64,000 bases of DNA, from the NCBI RefSeq assembly GCF_037975245.1, contig NC_092572.1:4547501-4611500 (forward strand). The letters are read 5' to 3'. This document shows positions 46,020-57,150 of this stretch, piece after piece (position 1 is the stretch's first letter; each line of letters opens with the position of its first letter). Made by a program: the position numbers and the translations under genes. This DNA is from Apostichopus japonicus (Eukaryota > Echinodermata > Holothuroidea > Aspidochirotida > Stichopodidae). A model generated the notes under the pieces. The model made no database searches. It saw only the letters and a program-made list of their open reading frames with translations, and was not told the origin of the DNA.

Positions 46020-46179
46020 ACAATTGAGATAAGATCCTCTCGGGATTACCTCGAATTGAACTTTCAGTTCAAGTAAAGTATCAATGATGTCATTATTCCA
46101 GAATATCTATCAACATTCCACCATGTGTGTGTGGAGTAATTGCTATTAGAAGTACAAAGAGAGAGAAACCATAGTAAAT

Positions 46180-46561
46180 GTCCTGCTAAATAACATGCAC
46201 GAATGATTTCAAATCCTTGAAAATTGACATTGTCTTGATTTCTGTCAGAATTTCACCCTTCTTTTCCAAACATGACTCATCGAGAATTTCTTCGTCAGCT
46301 ATCACCTCGATCAACCCATTCTTTACAACTTGTTTCCTCGTTGCTTGCTTTACGCCTAAGCTATAATATTTGGCTAATGCCATCAAATCTGGCTTCTTTA
46401 GGCCATCAAATTTCTCCCAAGTTTCATCTTTGAGAATTCCTCCGGTTCGAACTCCATGTTCTCTCTAGACAATTTGAGAAACAATAATTCTCACAAATGA
46501 ATTCCTTTCAAACGGATAGGTCACAAATTTTGTAAACTTTTCCCAGATAGGCCCCCAATTT
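46180..46561 (-). pseudogene. 5' part of a retrotransposon gag gene, broken
   Basis: Just inside the LTR, the minus strand has a primer-binding-like ATTGGGGGCC. A short leader is followed by a frame with DLMALAKYYSLGVKQATRKQ and a DEEILDES stretch. This N-terminal helical segment is typical of Ty3/gypsy-type gag genes of marine invertebrates. The upstream start region is in another frame, and the gene stops after about 66 residues (46186). No pol is present, so the element is dead. Confidence 0.6.
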
Positions 46562-47053
46562 TGTTACGTTGGAATGCGAGAGGTCTCGATAATTAATTTT
46601 TAACGAGACACAAGCCTGGGTTCGTTTCCGTAAGGAACACAGACAAATTGACGAGTCTAGAGAATTTGAATGAGAACGTAAACTATATTGAACAATGTAG
46701 TTTGATCCAACAACAACAAGTGGTAATTACAAATATATAGAATATTACTCACAAACGTAACAAGATAGGATACACCTTAAAACACGCTGGTCTCTTCCAA
46801 CGGCGATGTCCCTCAGCGGCCACGACCTTGATGTGGACGATTCTCGGTCCGTTGTACCGCAAAATTCAATGGTCCTCGACGAAGTTTCTCGCGATTCCAG
46901 AAACAGCAGTCACACTCTTTCCGGCGATGCTCCAAAATAGAAGACGGACTTCCAGCCACAATCAAGTGAAGCACAAGTCGAACATTTCGCCGACTAAATA
47001 TTACCAGAGTCAGTCCAAAATCAGCTTTAAAGCCCCCAACTCCTGGCGTAACA
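46562..47053 (-). mobile_element. Retrotransposon LTR, 492 bp
   Basis: The ends are TGTTACG (46562) and CGTAACA (47053), a perfect 7-bp inverted repeat with the canonical TG...CA. On the minus-strand side the gag fragment follows, consistent with a 5' LTR. AATTT lies immediately outside both ends (46557 to 46561 and 47054 to 47058). The frames inside are LTR sequence, not genes. Confidence 0.75.
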
Positions 47054-47209
47054 AATTTCCTCAACGGGGAATGAAATTCTTCACCCTCTCCGAAATAAAG
47101 ACTGGAAAACTGTAGTTTCACAGCAAAGTCCTCTTCAAACTTCTGAATGGAAGTGTAGAATCAATCTTGGTATCGATATCTCAATCCCTCAGAAACTACT
47201 GGCAGTTGA

Positions 47210-47630
47210 GCAATTTACAGGAGTGAGATCCAACATAAATGGGATCGGAATTACACTGGATAAGTTTTCTAATGTTGTTGCTCACTCTAACAGATGCCTG
47301 GAAGGTTTTAGGGTCATTTCTAAGGGGCTTGACAGCGAGGATGTCAAAGATTTCTTTATCAGAGTTTTTACAAAATTTAGCAATCTCCAGTTTAGTTTCA
47401 TGATATTTTCCTTAAGGATATCAGTGCTTATGTTGGACGTCGGTCCAACAATGGAGATGGTTGACAAATTTACAGTGGGTTCTGTTAATGAGAACTGAGG
47501 AAATAAATCTCCCATCTGGGATTTCAGAGCGTCACATGCTTCATCTGTGGGCATAACTACCACTGTGTCACCAGACTTTGTTTCATGGAATTTGTCAACT
47601 TGAAGTATATTAAAAATGAATACAAACACA
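47210..47630 (-). pseudogene. Retroelement ORF1/gag-like fragment, frame-shifted
   Basis: The minus strand reads KFHETKSGDTVVVMPTDEAC ... LSTISIVGPTSNISTDILKE and then, after a one-base shift near 47400, continues in another frame to a stop near 47213. That part includes SVRVSNNIRKLIQ and IYVGSHSCKL. This arrangement (a small alpha/beta domain followed by what should be zinc knuckles) is typical of retrotransposon ORF1/gag-like proteins. The knuckles are missing. It ends exactly where duplicated block B begins. Confidence 0.5.
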
Positions 47631-48526
47631 ATGTTCTGTCGTAATCTGCAGGGTAAATACTATATATTCACCATAACAGTAAAGTGAATTACGATATGCA
47701 TATATAAAATAAAATAAAGTTAAAACATGGCAGTCGTCATGGCCTAACACTAATGGCCTAACTAATATAATAATCCAGGGGTCACACCCATCTCATGCAG
47801 TAGGATGATATCCCTCGTCGGCTAGTGGGGGTACATGATACATCCCTTGGTTCACAGGACCAGGAGTGGGGGCTACGGCGTCTAAAAATACCGTCTAAGG
47901 GGACATCTACCAGCACATTCTCTCGATAGAGTGCAAACTTCGTCCACAATATCTGTATATACTGTGTAGAAATGAATGCAATTAATTTCTGATTATCTCA
48001 GTACAGTTCGTTTCCACTGCAGGTGTATGGCAGCTCGGAGTGTCTTGGTGGATGGTCTCAATCTGAATTCAAAGTAACTTTTGGTGGGTTAACAAACCTT
48101 TGGCGTATTCAGTACAATCAAAGGAAATCCTTTGAATACATCTGGCAACTGCATTGTTAGCAAGATCATTGTTCTTGGATCCAGCTGGCTCAACACATAA
48201 CTGGCTCCTCCAATTGTATATGGTCTTGATTGGCCATTTGTGATATCTTTAGCCTTCAGGAGACTACAGTAACTCTTGAGTTCCTGAGGGACCTTATGAA
48301 AGGGATAGGCAATGAATTGCAGAAGCATTTCTCTCTCTTGTTTCTTCTGGAAACCTCCCTTCTGCCTCCTCCCACATCTCCAAACCAACCAAGTCCAGGA
48401 ACATTTGCTGGATTTTGAGGTGCTTTATCAGCTTATGCGTCTCCTCCTTAAATTGACCCAAAGTCATCATACCATCGGACAGCTCCTTTAAAAGGGTTTT
48501 AGTCGATGAAGCAGGGAGCCCAGTCA
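47631..48526 (-). pseudogene. Duplicated broken coding block, copy B
   Basis: Same layout as copy A. The first frame (48566 to 48294) reads CDDAVRPYQLRYLTGLPASS ... HLKIQQMFLDLVGLEMWEEA. The second, shifted frame gives LLQFIAYPFHKVPQELKSYC ... GGASYVLSQLD, followed by a private one-base deletion that puts the last 30 codons out of frame relative to copy A. It joins the 183-bp array on its high-coordinate side. The function is unrecognised. Confidence 0.6.
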
Positions 48527-51500
48527 AGTATCTCAGTTGATATGGCCTGACTGCATCATCACACATTTTTACCTGCTTTCACCTTTTGTCCAAGTAGCTG
48601 CCCGTATTGGCTCCTCTGTGTGTCCCTTCCTTAAATTGCCCCAAAGTCATGATACCATCGGACAGCTCCTTCAAAAGAGTTTTAGTCGATAAAGCAGGGA
48701 GCCCAGTCAAGTAGAGCAGTTGTTATGGCTTGACTGCATCAACACACATTTTACCTGCTTTCACCTTTTGTCCAAGCATCTTCCCAGTATTGGCTCCTCT
48801 GTGTGTCCCCTCCTTAAATTGCCTTAAAGTCATCATACCATCGGACAGCTCCTTTAAAAGAGTTTTAGTCGATAAAGAAGGGAGTCCAGTCAAGTATGGC
48901 AGTTGTTATGGCTTGACTGCATCAACACACATTTTACCTGCTTTCACCTTTTGTCCAAGCAGCTTCCCAGTATTGGCTCCTCTGTGTGTCCCCTCCTTAA
49001 ATTGCCCCAAAGTCATGATACCATCGGACAGCTCCTTCAAAAGGGCTTTAATTGATGAAGCAGGGAGTCCAGTCGAGTAGAGCAGTTGTTATGGCTTGAC
49101 TGCATCATCACACATTTTTACCTGCTTTCACCTTTTGTCCAAGCAGCTTCCCAGTATTGGCTCCTCTGTGTGTCCCCTCCTTAAATTGCCTTAAAGTCAT
49201 CATACCATCGGACAGCTCCTTTAAAAGAGTTTTAGTCGATAAAGAAGGGAGTCCAGTCAAGTATGGCAGTTGTTATGGCTTGACTGCATCAACACACATT
49301 TTACCTGCTTTCACCTTTTGTCCAAGCAGCTTCCCAGTATTGGCTCCTCTGTGTGTCCCCTCCTTAAATTGCCCCAAAGTCATGATACCATCGGACAGCT
49401 CCTTCAAAAGGGCTTTAATTGATGAAGCAGGGAGTCCAGTCGAGTAGAGCAGTTGTTATGGCTTGACTGCAACAACACACATTTTACCTGCTTTCACCTT
49501 TTGTCCAAGCAGCTTCCCAGTATTGGCTCCTCTGCGTGTCCCCTCCTTAAATTGCCCCAAAGTCATGATACCATCGGACAGCTCCTTCAAAAGAGTTTTA
49601 GTCGATAAAGCAGGGAGCCCAGTCAAGTAGAGCAGTTGTTATGGCTTGACTGCATCAACACACATTTTACCTGCTTTCACCTTTTGTCCAAGCAGCTTCC
49701 CAGTATTGGCTCCTCTGTGTGTCCCCTCCTTAAATTGCCTTAAAGTCATGATACCATCGGACAGCTCCTTCAAAAGGGCTTTAATTGATGAAGCAGGGAG
49801 TCCAGTCGAGTAGAGCAGTTGTTATGGCTTGACTGCAACAACACACATTTTACCTGCTTTCACCTTTTGTCCAAGCAGCTTCCCAGTATTGGCTCCTCTG
49901 TGTGTCCCCTCCTTAAATTGCCCCAAAGTCATGATACCATCGGACAGCTCCTTCAAAAGAGTTTTAGTCGATAAAGCAGGGAGCCCAGTCAAGTAGAGCA
50001 GTTGTTATGGCTTGACTGCATCAACACACATTTTACCTGCTTTCACCTTTTGTCCAAGCAGCTTCCCAGTATTGGCTCCTCTGTGTGTCCCCTCCTTAAA
50101 TTGCCCCAAAGTCATGATACCATCGGACAGCTCCTTCAAAAGGGCTTTAATTGATGAAGCAGGGAGTCCAGTCGAGTAGAGCAGTTGTTATGGCTTGACT
50201 GCAACAACACACATTTTACCTGCTTTCACCTTTTGTCCAAGCAGCTTCCCAGTATTGGCTCCTCTGTGTGTCCCCTCCTTAAATTGCCCCAAAGTCATGA
50301 TACCATCGGACAGCTCCTTCAAAAGGGTTTTAGTTGATAAAGCAGGGAGCCCAGTCAAGTAGAGCAGTTGTTATGGCTTGACTGCATCAACACACATTTT
50401 ACCTGCTTTCACCTTTTGTCCAAGCAGCTTCCCAGTATTGGCTCCTCTGTGTGTCCCCTCCTTAAATTGCCCCAAAGTCATGATACCATCGGACAGCTCC
50501 TTCAAAAGGGCTTTAATTGATGAAGCAGGGAGTCCAGTCGAGTAGAGCAGTTGTTATGGCTTGACTGCAACAACACACATTTTACCTGCTTTCACCTTTT
50601 GTCCAAGCAGCTTCCCAGTATTGGCTCCTCTGTGTGTCCCCTCCTTAAATTGCCCCAAAGTCATGATACCATCGGACAGCTCCTTCAAAAGAGTTTTAGT
50701 CGATAAAGCAGGGAGCCCAGTCAAGTAGAGCAGTTGTTATGGCTTGACTGCATCAACACACATTTTACCTGCTTTCACCTTTTGTCCAAGCAGCTTCCCA
50801 GTATTGGCTCCTCTGTGTGTCCCCTCCTTAAATTGCCCCAAAGTCATGATACCATCGGACAGCTCCTTCAAAAGGGCTTTAATTGATGAAGCAGGGAGTC
50901 CAGTCGAGTAGAGCAGTTGTTATGGCTTGACTGCATCATCACACATTTTTACCTGCTTTCACCTTTTGTCCAAGCAGCTTCCCAGTATTGGCTCCTCTGT
51001 GTGTCCCCTCCTTAAATTGCCTTAAAGTCATCATACCATCGGACAGCTCCTTTAAAAGAGTTTTAGTCGATAAAGAAGGGAGTCCAGTCAAGTATGGCAG
51101 TTGTTATGGCTTGACTGCATCAACACACATTTTACCTGCTTTCACCTTTTGTCCAAGCAGCTTCCCAGTATTGGCTCCTCTGTGTGTCCCCTCCTTAAAT
51201 TGCCCCAAAGTCATGATACCATCGGACAGCTCCTTCAAAAGAGTTTTAGTCGATAAAGCAGGGAGCCCAGTCAAGTAGAGCAGTTGTTATGGCTTGACTG
51301 CATCAACACACATTTTACCTGCTTTCACCTTTTGTCCAAGCAGCTTCCCAGTATTGGCTCCTCTGTGTGTCCCCTCCTTAAATTGCCCCAAAGTCATGAT
51401 ACCATCGGACAGCTCCTTCAAAAGGGCTTTAATTGATGAAGCAGGGAGTCCAGTCGAGTAGAGCAGTTGTTATGGCTTGACTGCAACAACACACATTTTA

Positions 51501-52599
51501 CCTGCTTTCACCTTTTGTCCAAGCAGCTTCCCAGTATTGGCTCCTCTGTGTGTCCCCTCCTTAAATTGCCCCAAAGTCATGATACCATCGGACAGCTCCT
51601 TCAAAAGAGTTTTAGTCGATAAAGCAGGGAGCCCAGTCAAGTAGAGCAGTTGTTATGGCTTGACTGCATCAACACACATTTTACCTGCTTTCACCTTTTG
51701 TCCAAGCAGCTTCCCAGTATTGGCTCCTCTGTGTGTCCCCTCCTTAAATTGCCTTAAAGTCATGATACCATCGGACAGCTCCTTCAAAAGGGCTTTAATT
51801 GATGAAGCAGGGAGTCCAGTCGAGTAGAGCAGTTGTTATGGCTTGACTGCAACAACACACATTTTACCTGCTTTCACCTTTTGTCCAAGCAGCTTCCCAG
51901 TATTGGCTCCTCTGTGTGTCCCCTCCTTAAATTGCCCCAAAGTCATGATACCATCGGACAGCTCCTTCAAAAGAGTTTTAGTCGATAAAGCAGGGAGCCC
52001 AGTCAAGTAGAGCAGTTGTTATGGCTTGACTGCATCAACACACATTTTACCTGCTTTCACCTTTTGTCCAAGCAGCTTCCCAGTATTGGCTCCTCTGTGT
52101 GTCCCCTCCTTAAATTGCCTTAAAGTCATGATACCATCGGACAGCTCCTTCAAAAGGGCTTTAATTGATGAAGCAGGGAGTCCAGTCGAGTAGAGCAGTT
52201 GTTATGGCTTGACTGCAACAACACACATTTTACCTGCTTTCACCTTTTGTCCAAGCAGCTTCCCAGTATTGGCTCCTCTGTGTGTCCCCTCCTTAAATTG
52301 CCCCAAAGTCATGATACCATCGGACAGCTCCTTCAAAAGAGTTTTAGTCGATAAAGCAGGGAGCCCAGTCAAGTAGAGCAGTTGTTATGGCTTGACTGCA
52401 TCAACACACATTTTACCTGCTTTCACCTTTTGTCCAAGCAGCTTCCCAGTATTGGCTCCTCTGTGTGTCCCCTCCTTAAATTGCCTTAAAGTCATGATAC
52501 CATCGGACAGCTCCTTCAAAAGGGCTTTAATTGATGAAGCAGGGAGTCCAGTCGAGTAGAGCAGTTGTTATGGCTTGACTGCAACAACACACATTTTAC
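48527..52599 (-). repeat. 183-bp tandem array built from coding-exon pieces, 22 units
   Basis: Each unit (minus strand) runs from LLGQKVKAGK, the end of the CARD-like exon, through a fixed in-frame stop (CCATAACAA) and YLTGLPA-STKTLLKELSDGI. It then closes with THRGANTGK and the next LLGQKVKAG. The anchor CACCTTTTGTCCAAGCA recurs every 183 bp from about 48773 to 52610. Units alternate between type A (GTCGATAAAGCAGGGAGCCC) and type B (ATTGATGAAGCAGGGAGTCC), forming a 366-bp higher-order dimer, with the order broken near 51060 to 51243 where two A-like units adjoin. All array units carry TAACAA where copy B has TATCAA. The array is non-coding as it stands. Confidence 0.93.
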
Positions 52600-52732
52600 C
52601 TGCTTTCACCTTTTGTCCAAGCAGCTGCCCGTTTTCACTCCTCTGTAGGACTTCTTCAAGCAGGTTGTATTCCTCATCATCATCTCTACTGACAATGTTG
52701 CAAAGTAGATTGATGGTTCTTTGCTCTTTTAC
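52600..52732 (-). CDS. CARD-like exon (second half of a death-fold domain)
   Basis: An acceptor ATCTTTCAG precedes this 133-nt open stretch on the minus strand and a donor-like GTAAAA follows it. It encodes KEQRTINLLCNIVSRDDDEE followed by YNLLEEVLQRSENGQLLGQK. The order of hydrophobic helix, acidic turn and LLEEVL helix resembles helices 4 to 6 of CARD domains used in innate immune and apoptotic adaptors. Without the first half the call is tentative. The reading continues without an intron into the sequence of copy B and of the array, so it may be the last good exon of a gene being dismantled. I found no upstream exon. Confidence 0.45.
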
Positions 52733-55289
52733 CTGAAAGATGTTATAACATAACATAACATTCAATAGTTGATAAACAGTGTGGTACAGATGCACACCAG
52801 TATATTGCACAAGGTGTAATACTGTTTTCCACAATTACCACCAGAATGCAGAACAGTTTTCAGCTCCTTGCTGCTCTTACGGTTACTGGTTAAGTAATGA
52901 GTTTCATAAATTTTTACCCGGTTGAGATACGGTGAAAATGATTCTTTTAGCTTAGTGTAAACCACGATCATACAAGGATGAACTCCAACATTATTTTATT
53001 TGCTGACAAATTTGTAATGTATTTTCAAAGATGAGTTTGGTTGTGATGAGAAGATTTAATGGGCTGTCTGCTAACTGTTATGTATTTTCAAAGATGAGAT
53101 TGGTTGCGATGAGAAGATTTAGTGGGCTGTCTGCTAACTGAGTGAAAGGACACACAATCCCTTCCACCATTGATGGTCTTTGCGATACAGATAACTCTCC
53201 CAAAACAGGCAGGAAGATCCTTAGTCTACTTGTGAGTTATCACAAATTTAATGGGGTTTTCTTTACACACCAGGCTGGAGACTTGATCAAGTCTAAATAG
53301 GACATCATATTGTCACTTATCCTTAAATTGTTTTATGTTTTGTCATTACTTTTTTTACAATGTTTTTATTTTTTGTTTTTTTGTTTTTTCTTTGTAATTA
53401 AGATGGGTTTTGAAGAACGCTGAAACAAACCTTTATAACCTCTCGACATGACCTAATGTTTCAATGTCAACAATTGTTAACATTCTACCTTGAAAATATG
53501 AAAGTAATAAACAAGAAGAAAGTGCAAGGACTCATATTCTAGTGGCATTTTCACAGATTAATTAAAAAAAAAAGGAAGGTGGGGGAGGGGGGGGGGGGGT
53601 GAGAGAGCTGCCAAACGTGACTTTTAAACTAGGATTTCTCACAAATGGAACAAGGTTTTTCTTAGCTGTTTGTGACAATTGTTCTTCAAAGATCTTTGTA
53701 AATATTAACCAAAGATGTTGATTGGGTCTGTGTCCCATTTTCATGATCAAACCACTTTCAAAGATGGAAGCTCTAACGGTAAGAAAAAGGGTCACTGCTC
53801 AGAATTGTAAGAGTATTATCGAACTTGCACCATATCTAGCCAAACTTTGTACCTAAAAGTCATTCTTTAAGATTTTCACATCTGACTACGTTGCAACTCT
53901 CATAAGCACGCCTATGAAAGTTTGCGAATTACTTGAGCGTAATTATATCTGATTGCATAACATAATGTTGTTCCTTCATATTTTCTTGTTTTATAAATCA
54001 TTCAAGAGGTTATCAACTTGTCCATCATATAAAAAACACTGACAGTTGCTGTGGTAACATTTTCTTTGTATTTTCGGAGGATATTTATTTTTGCTAAAGT
54101 TTGTGCAATGTTTGGAGATGATGTTTGTAAACACTTCATTTAAGAAATGTAAGAAGACAGATTGAATAAATAAAGATATCAATTCATTCAAGTCTTTCCT
54201 TCAAGGTGTTGTTGTTATTTTGTATTATTCTACTTCATATGAAACTTGACAAGTCTGTATAGTTGTATGGTGAGCTCTGTTGCGTCCATGTCAACTAAAC
54301 GGACACACCAGACTTTGAATTAAGCCAACTGTTGCCTTACAGCCAATGAAAATGACCCAATGAGGACAACAATGGAGTAATCCAGTTGTGGTTACGGTGT
54401 CCTTATAATGATCGTAATCAATTAACAAACTGAAATCAGGATTCGAAGAGTGTCCAAAACTGCAGGGATTTTGATACCAGAAAACAAGTTGAAGCAAAAT
54501 AGAATGAATTAAGTGGAACAGGGAAGAAAGTTCCACATGGGATTTGAACACCCAAAACCCCCCCTGCTCTCCCTCCCTCTAGGTTAGTACAGTTAAACAC
54601 AGTGGTGTGCACTACGTGGGGGGGGGGGTAAATTATAAAATCCCCCTGACTGATTTAGGTAGAGGCTAAACCTATACGGAAGGGCTGGAGTAGAATGACA
54701 AATTTTTATAGAGGACAGCATGTGGCCCTCGGGTCGTTGAAGCCGGTCCGATGTAGGGGTTGAGAGGGGGCGGGGCCCTCCCATAAGGTAATTTCTAAAT
54801 GTGAAATGGTGCATTCTGAGGAATGTTTAAATCAGAAAGTACGTCTAGCTCTACACACAAGGTGTGAGGTTGTATAGGGGTTGTACACCCGTAGCAGTGG
54901 TAAATCATTCTGGCTGAATGCTAATTATCACGAAAGACCCCCAGTAACAACATTAAAAAAGCCACGAGAATGTCGCTAACGTCCCTTTCTTAAAGAAACT
55001 ACCAAATTCCCTGAACATTGTTTACACAACATCCAATGTCACAACTTCCCATGGAGATTAAATTGATCTACAATTGAAACTGAGCACCATTTCGTGAATT
55101 TTGAAGAAAAATGGTTTCCACTTATTGGATATCATCACCTTGATTGAAATGCGTGAAAGACAAAACACATCAGTTCACATATCGCTATCATCTGCACAAT
55201 TTTAACAAATGTAAATTCTTTTGAGGACAATTTTACGTTATTGACAGACATTTCGATCCTCTCGATGGGCAATTATAATTCATTTGCCC
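52733..55289. other. Intergenic stretch, few features
   Basis: A 63-bp local duplication at 53017 to 53141, T-rich runs near 53350 to 53390 and G or C homopolymers near 53590 and 54619. Minus-strand frames at 52762 to 52971, 53562 to 53795 and 54291 to 54551 have no splice or family support. Confidence 0.45.
53017..53141. repeat. 63-bp tandem duplication, two copies
   Basis: ATGTATTTTCAAAGATGAG and GATGAGAAGATTTA then GGGCTGTCTGCTAACTG occur at 53017 and again at 53080, with few mismatches. Confidence 0.9.
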
Positions 55290-55545
55290 TTTAAACCTGT
55301 CAGTCTGTGAGTTTTTAACCTATCAATCTGTACTGTCATGAGATCCCCGGTTCGATTCCCCGCCGACAGCAATGTGTGTTGTCTGGCAAGGGTGTTGTTC
55401 AATAACAACTTCCCGACATGAACGTTAAATGGATGTGTGCCGAGAGATTGGTTTCGGTCAGCTTGCGAGTCTACAAGCCTCCATGGCTTCTTTCGCGAGT
55501 TCCTGCTTGCGGGAAGATCACATATACATACATACATACATACTG
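55290..55545 (+). mobile_element. tRNA-derived SINE upstream of the Cut8-like gene
   Basis: Contains GGTTCGATTCC at about 55349, a perfect pol III B-box, with a degraded A-box upstream. The body follows with TTCGGTCAGCTTGCGAG and ATGGCTTCTTTCGCGAGTTC, then CATA repeats (55519 to 55540) as tail. The body matches the minus-strand element at 36687 to 36930. The open frame at 55418 to 55840 starts inside this SINE and is not a gene. Confidence 0.8.
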
Positions 55546-55593
55546 TGAGTTATTCACGAACAGTTCTGTCCTGTTGACGGTACAAATGTTCTT

Positions 55594-55635
55594 AGACCCC
55601 GCCCATTTATTGAAAGACCCCGCCCATTTATTGAA
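55594..55635. repeat. Two tandem 21-bp units with CCGCCC boxes
   Basis: AGACCCCGCCCATTTATTGAA is repeated exactly twice, followed by TTGCCCAATCAT (an inverted-CCAAT-like context). It could contribute to a promoter, but no gene start is placed next to it with certainty. Confidence 0.6.
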
Positions 55636-57135
55636 ATTATTGCCCAATCATAGTCTCCCGGGTCAGTCCCGCCAATTTCTATTGTCGCTCGCATACCGCG
55701 GGAATCGGTCCATCATGTATTGTGAGTGCGCTATACTACCACACACAGTGCCCAACACAGTCACATGTGTCGTGTCAGTTCAGGGGATCTTTAAGAAAAC
55801 AATGTACAGCAACGCCCAGTATTGTATTGTGCCGAATTAAGTACTATAAAGCAAATACGCTTGGGTGCACTCGGCGCTTGAGGGCTCTATATGAGATATT
55901 TATCCATAGTGCAATACCATAGGGGTCCTGAATGTTGTCTTGTTTTCACGATCGTAGTTCATACTTAATTAACTTATGAACAACATCATTTAAATCCGTC
56001 TGGTATGCGCTTCGCATATAACATAGGGCATGGAGTAGCAATTGTGTCATGTTTTCATGCAATTCTTTACATATGGATGACAAATGGATTAAATGATTCA
56101 CAACCAATGTGATACCTTTAAATTTTAAAGGGATCGTTTGCCTGTATTGTGTAGGCTAGACTAGGCCCGAAGGAGGGACACAGTTTCACCGTCTAGCCTA
56201 TAACCCCAGTTCCTGAACGAACATCATTCGGACTATCGGGCTGGTCAGCCTGACTTTTGCGATCCGCGATATTTTCAGATGTGTTGACCAAAGGAAGTAA
56301 GAAAATGTCTCAAGACACATAAAATAATCGGAATCCGGGCTCATATTAATTACCACTACCAGCTAGGCATGTGTCTAGGTTACCTGTATTATTACGTAAC
56401 TATTCTAACTAAGTAAGGAATTAGTAAGCCAGTACTGAAACGTTTTAATGTCAAAGTTTGACTAGGTTGGCTTATTGGACAATAGTTACGCCTTCTATTT
56501 GTAACGCTACAGATGATGAATAAAACCGCAATATCAAGTTTACTAGGCCTAATATTCGAGCTAGGCTGGTACTAATGACCGAGTTAGCGTTAGCCTAAGC
56601 TATAGACTATAATAGCCTAGGCAGTAACAGGTACAAGTAACATGCTAGGTAGGCCTAAGTATGACTAAGATATTAGTAATTAGTATTACTATTTTATTTT
56701 TAGTAGCTAAGGCCAATAGCCTACTGAATAAAAGCCACTACAAACCAGAATATATACAACATAACTGCCAGTTGAACAAGGATGGCATTCTTGCTTGTTC
56801 AAATAATTGGTTGGATCATAATCATTGTGCAGTACTGCCAGTAGTAATTTTAATAGCATATAGACCTAGGGCCTACATATGATAACCAATGGAAGCATTT
56901 AATATGGCCTATCATCTATAGTATTAGTAATAGTAATAAGCATTAGTAGTCTGCCAGTCATACCTTATTGTCCAGACATCCCCCTCTGAGAGTCTCAGGG
57001 GTGTCAGCTATATTAAAATATGGACCTCATTCACAGACAGACAAGTGGAATAGACTTAACTCCCCACCATGTCCCACCTTTAAGCTTTAAACTCTGAATC
57101 CCTTGGTCATTTGTTTCCCTGTACTTTATTAACAG
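55636..57135. other. Region upstream of the Cut8-like gene
   Basis: Unique sequence. The Cut8-like gene must have a non-coding first exon somewhere upstream of the acceptor at 57135, probably in this interval. I could not place it. No other coding signal. Confidence 0.4.
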
Positions 57136-57150
57136 CGTGGCTTTGCAAAG

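Noticed and set aside
46813..47121. Overlapping open frames of about 100 residues on both strands
   Set aside because: They lie inside the retrotransposon LTR and have no domain features.
48730..51278. Plus-strand frames with repeated LTASTHILPAFTFCPSSFPV
   Set aside because: Antisense shadow of the 183-bp exon-derived array; the sense of the parent coding sequence is the minus strand.
55340..55365. Possible tRNA gene from the perfect B-box GGTTCGATTCC
   Set aside because: No matching acceptor stem or intact A-box. A SINE body and a CATA tail follow.
55418..55840. 140-residue plus-strand open frame
   Set aside because: It begins inside a SINE and crosses the 21-bp duplication. No splice or family support.
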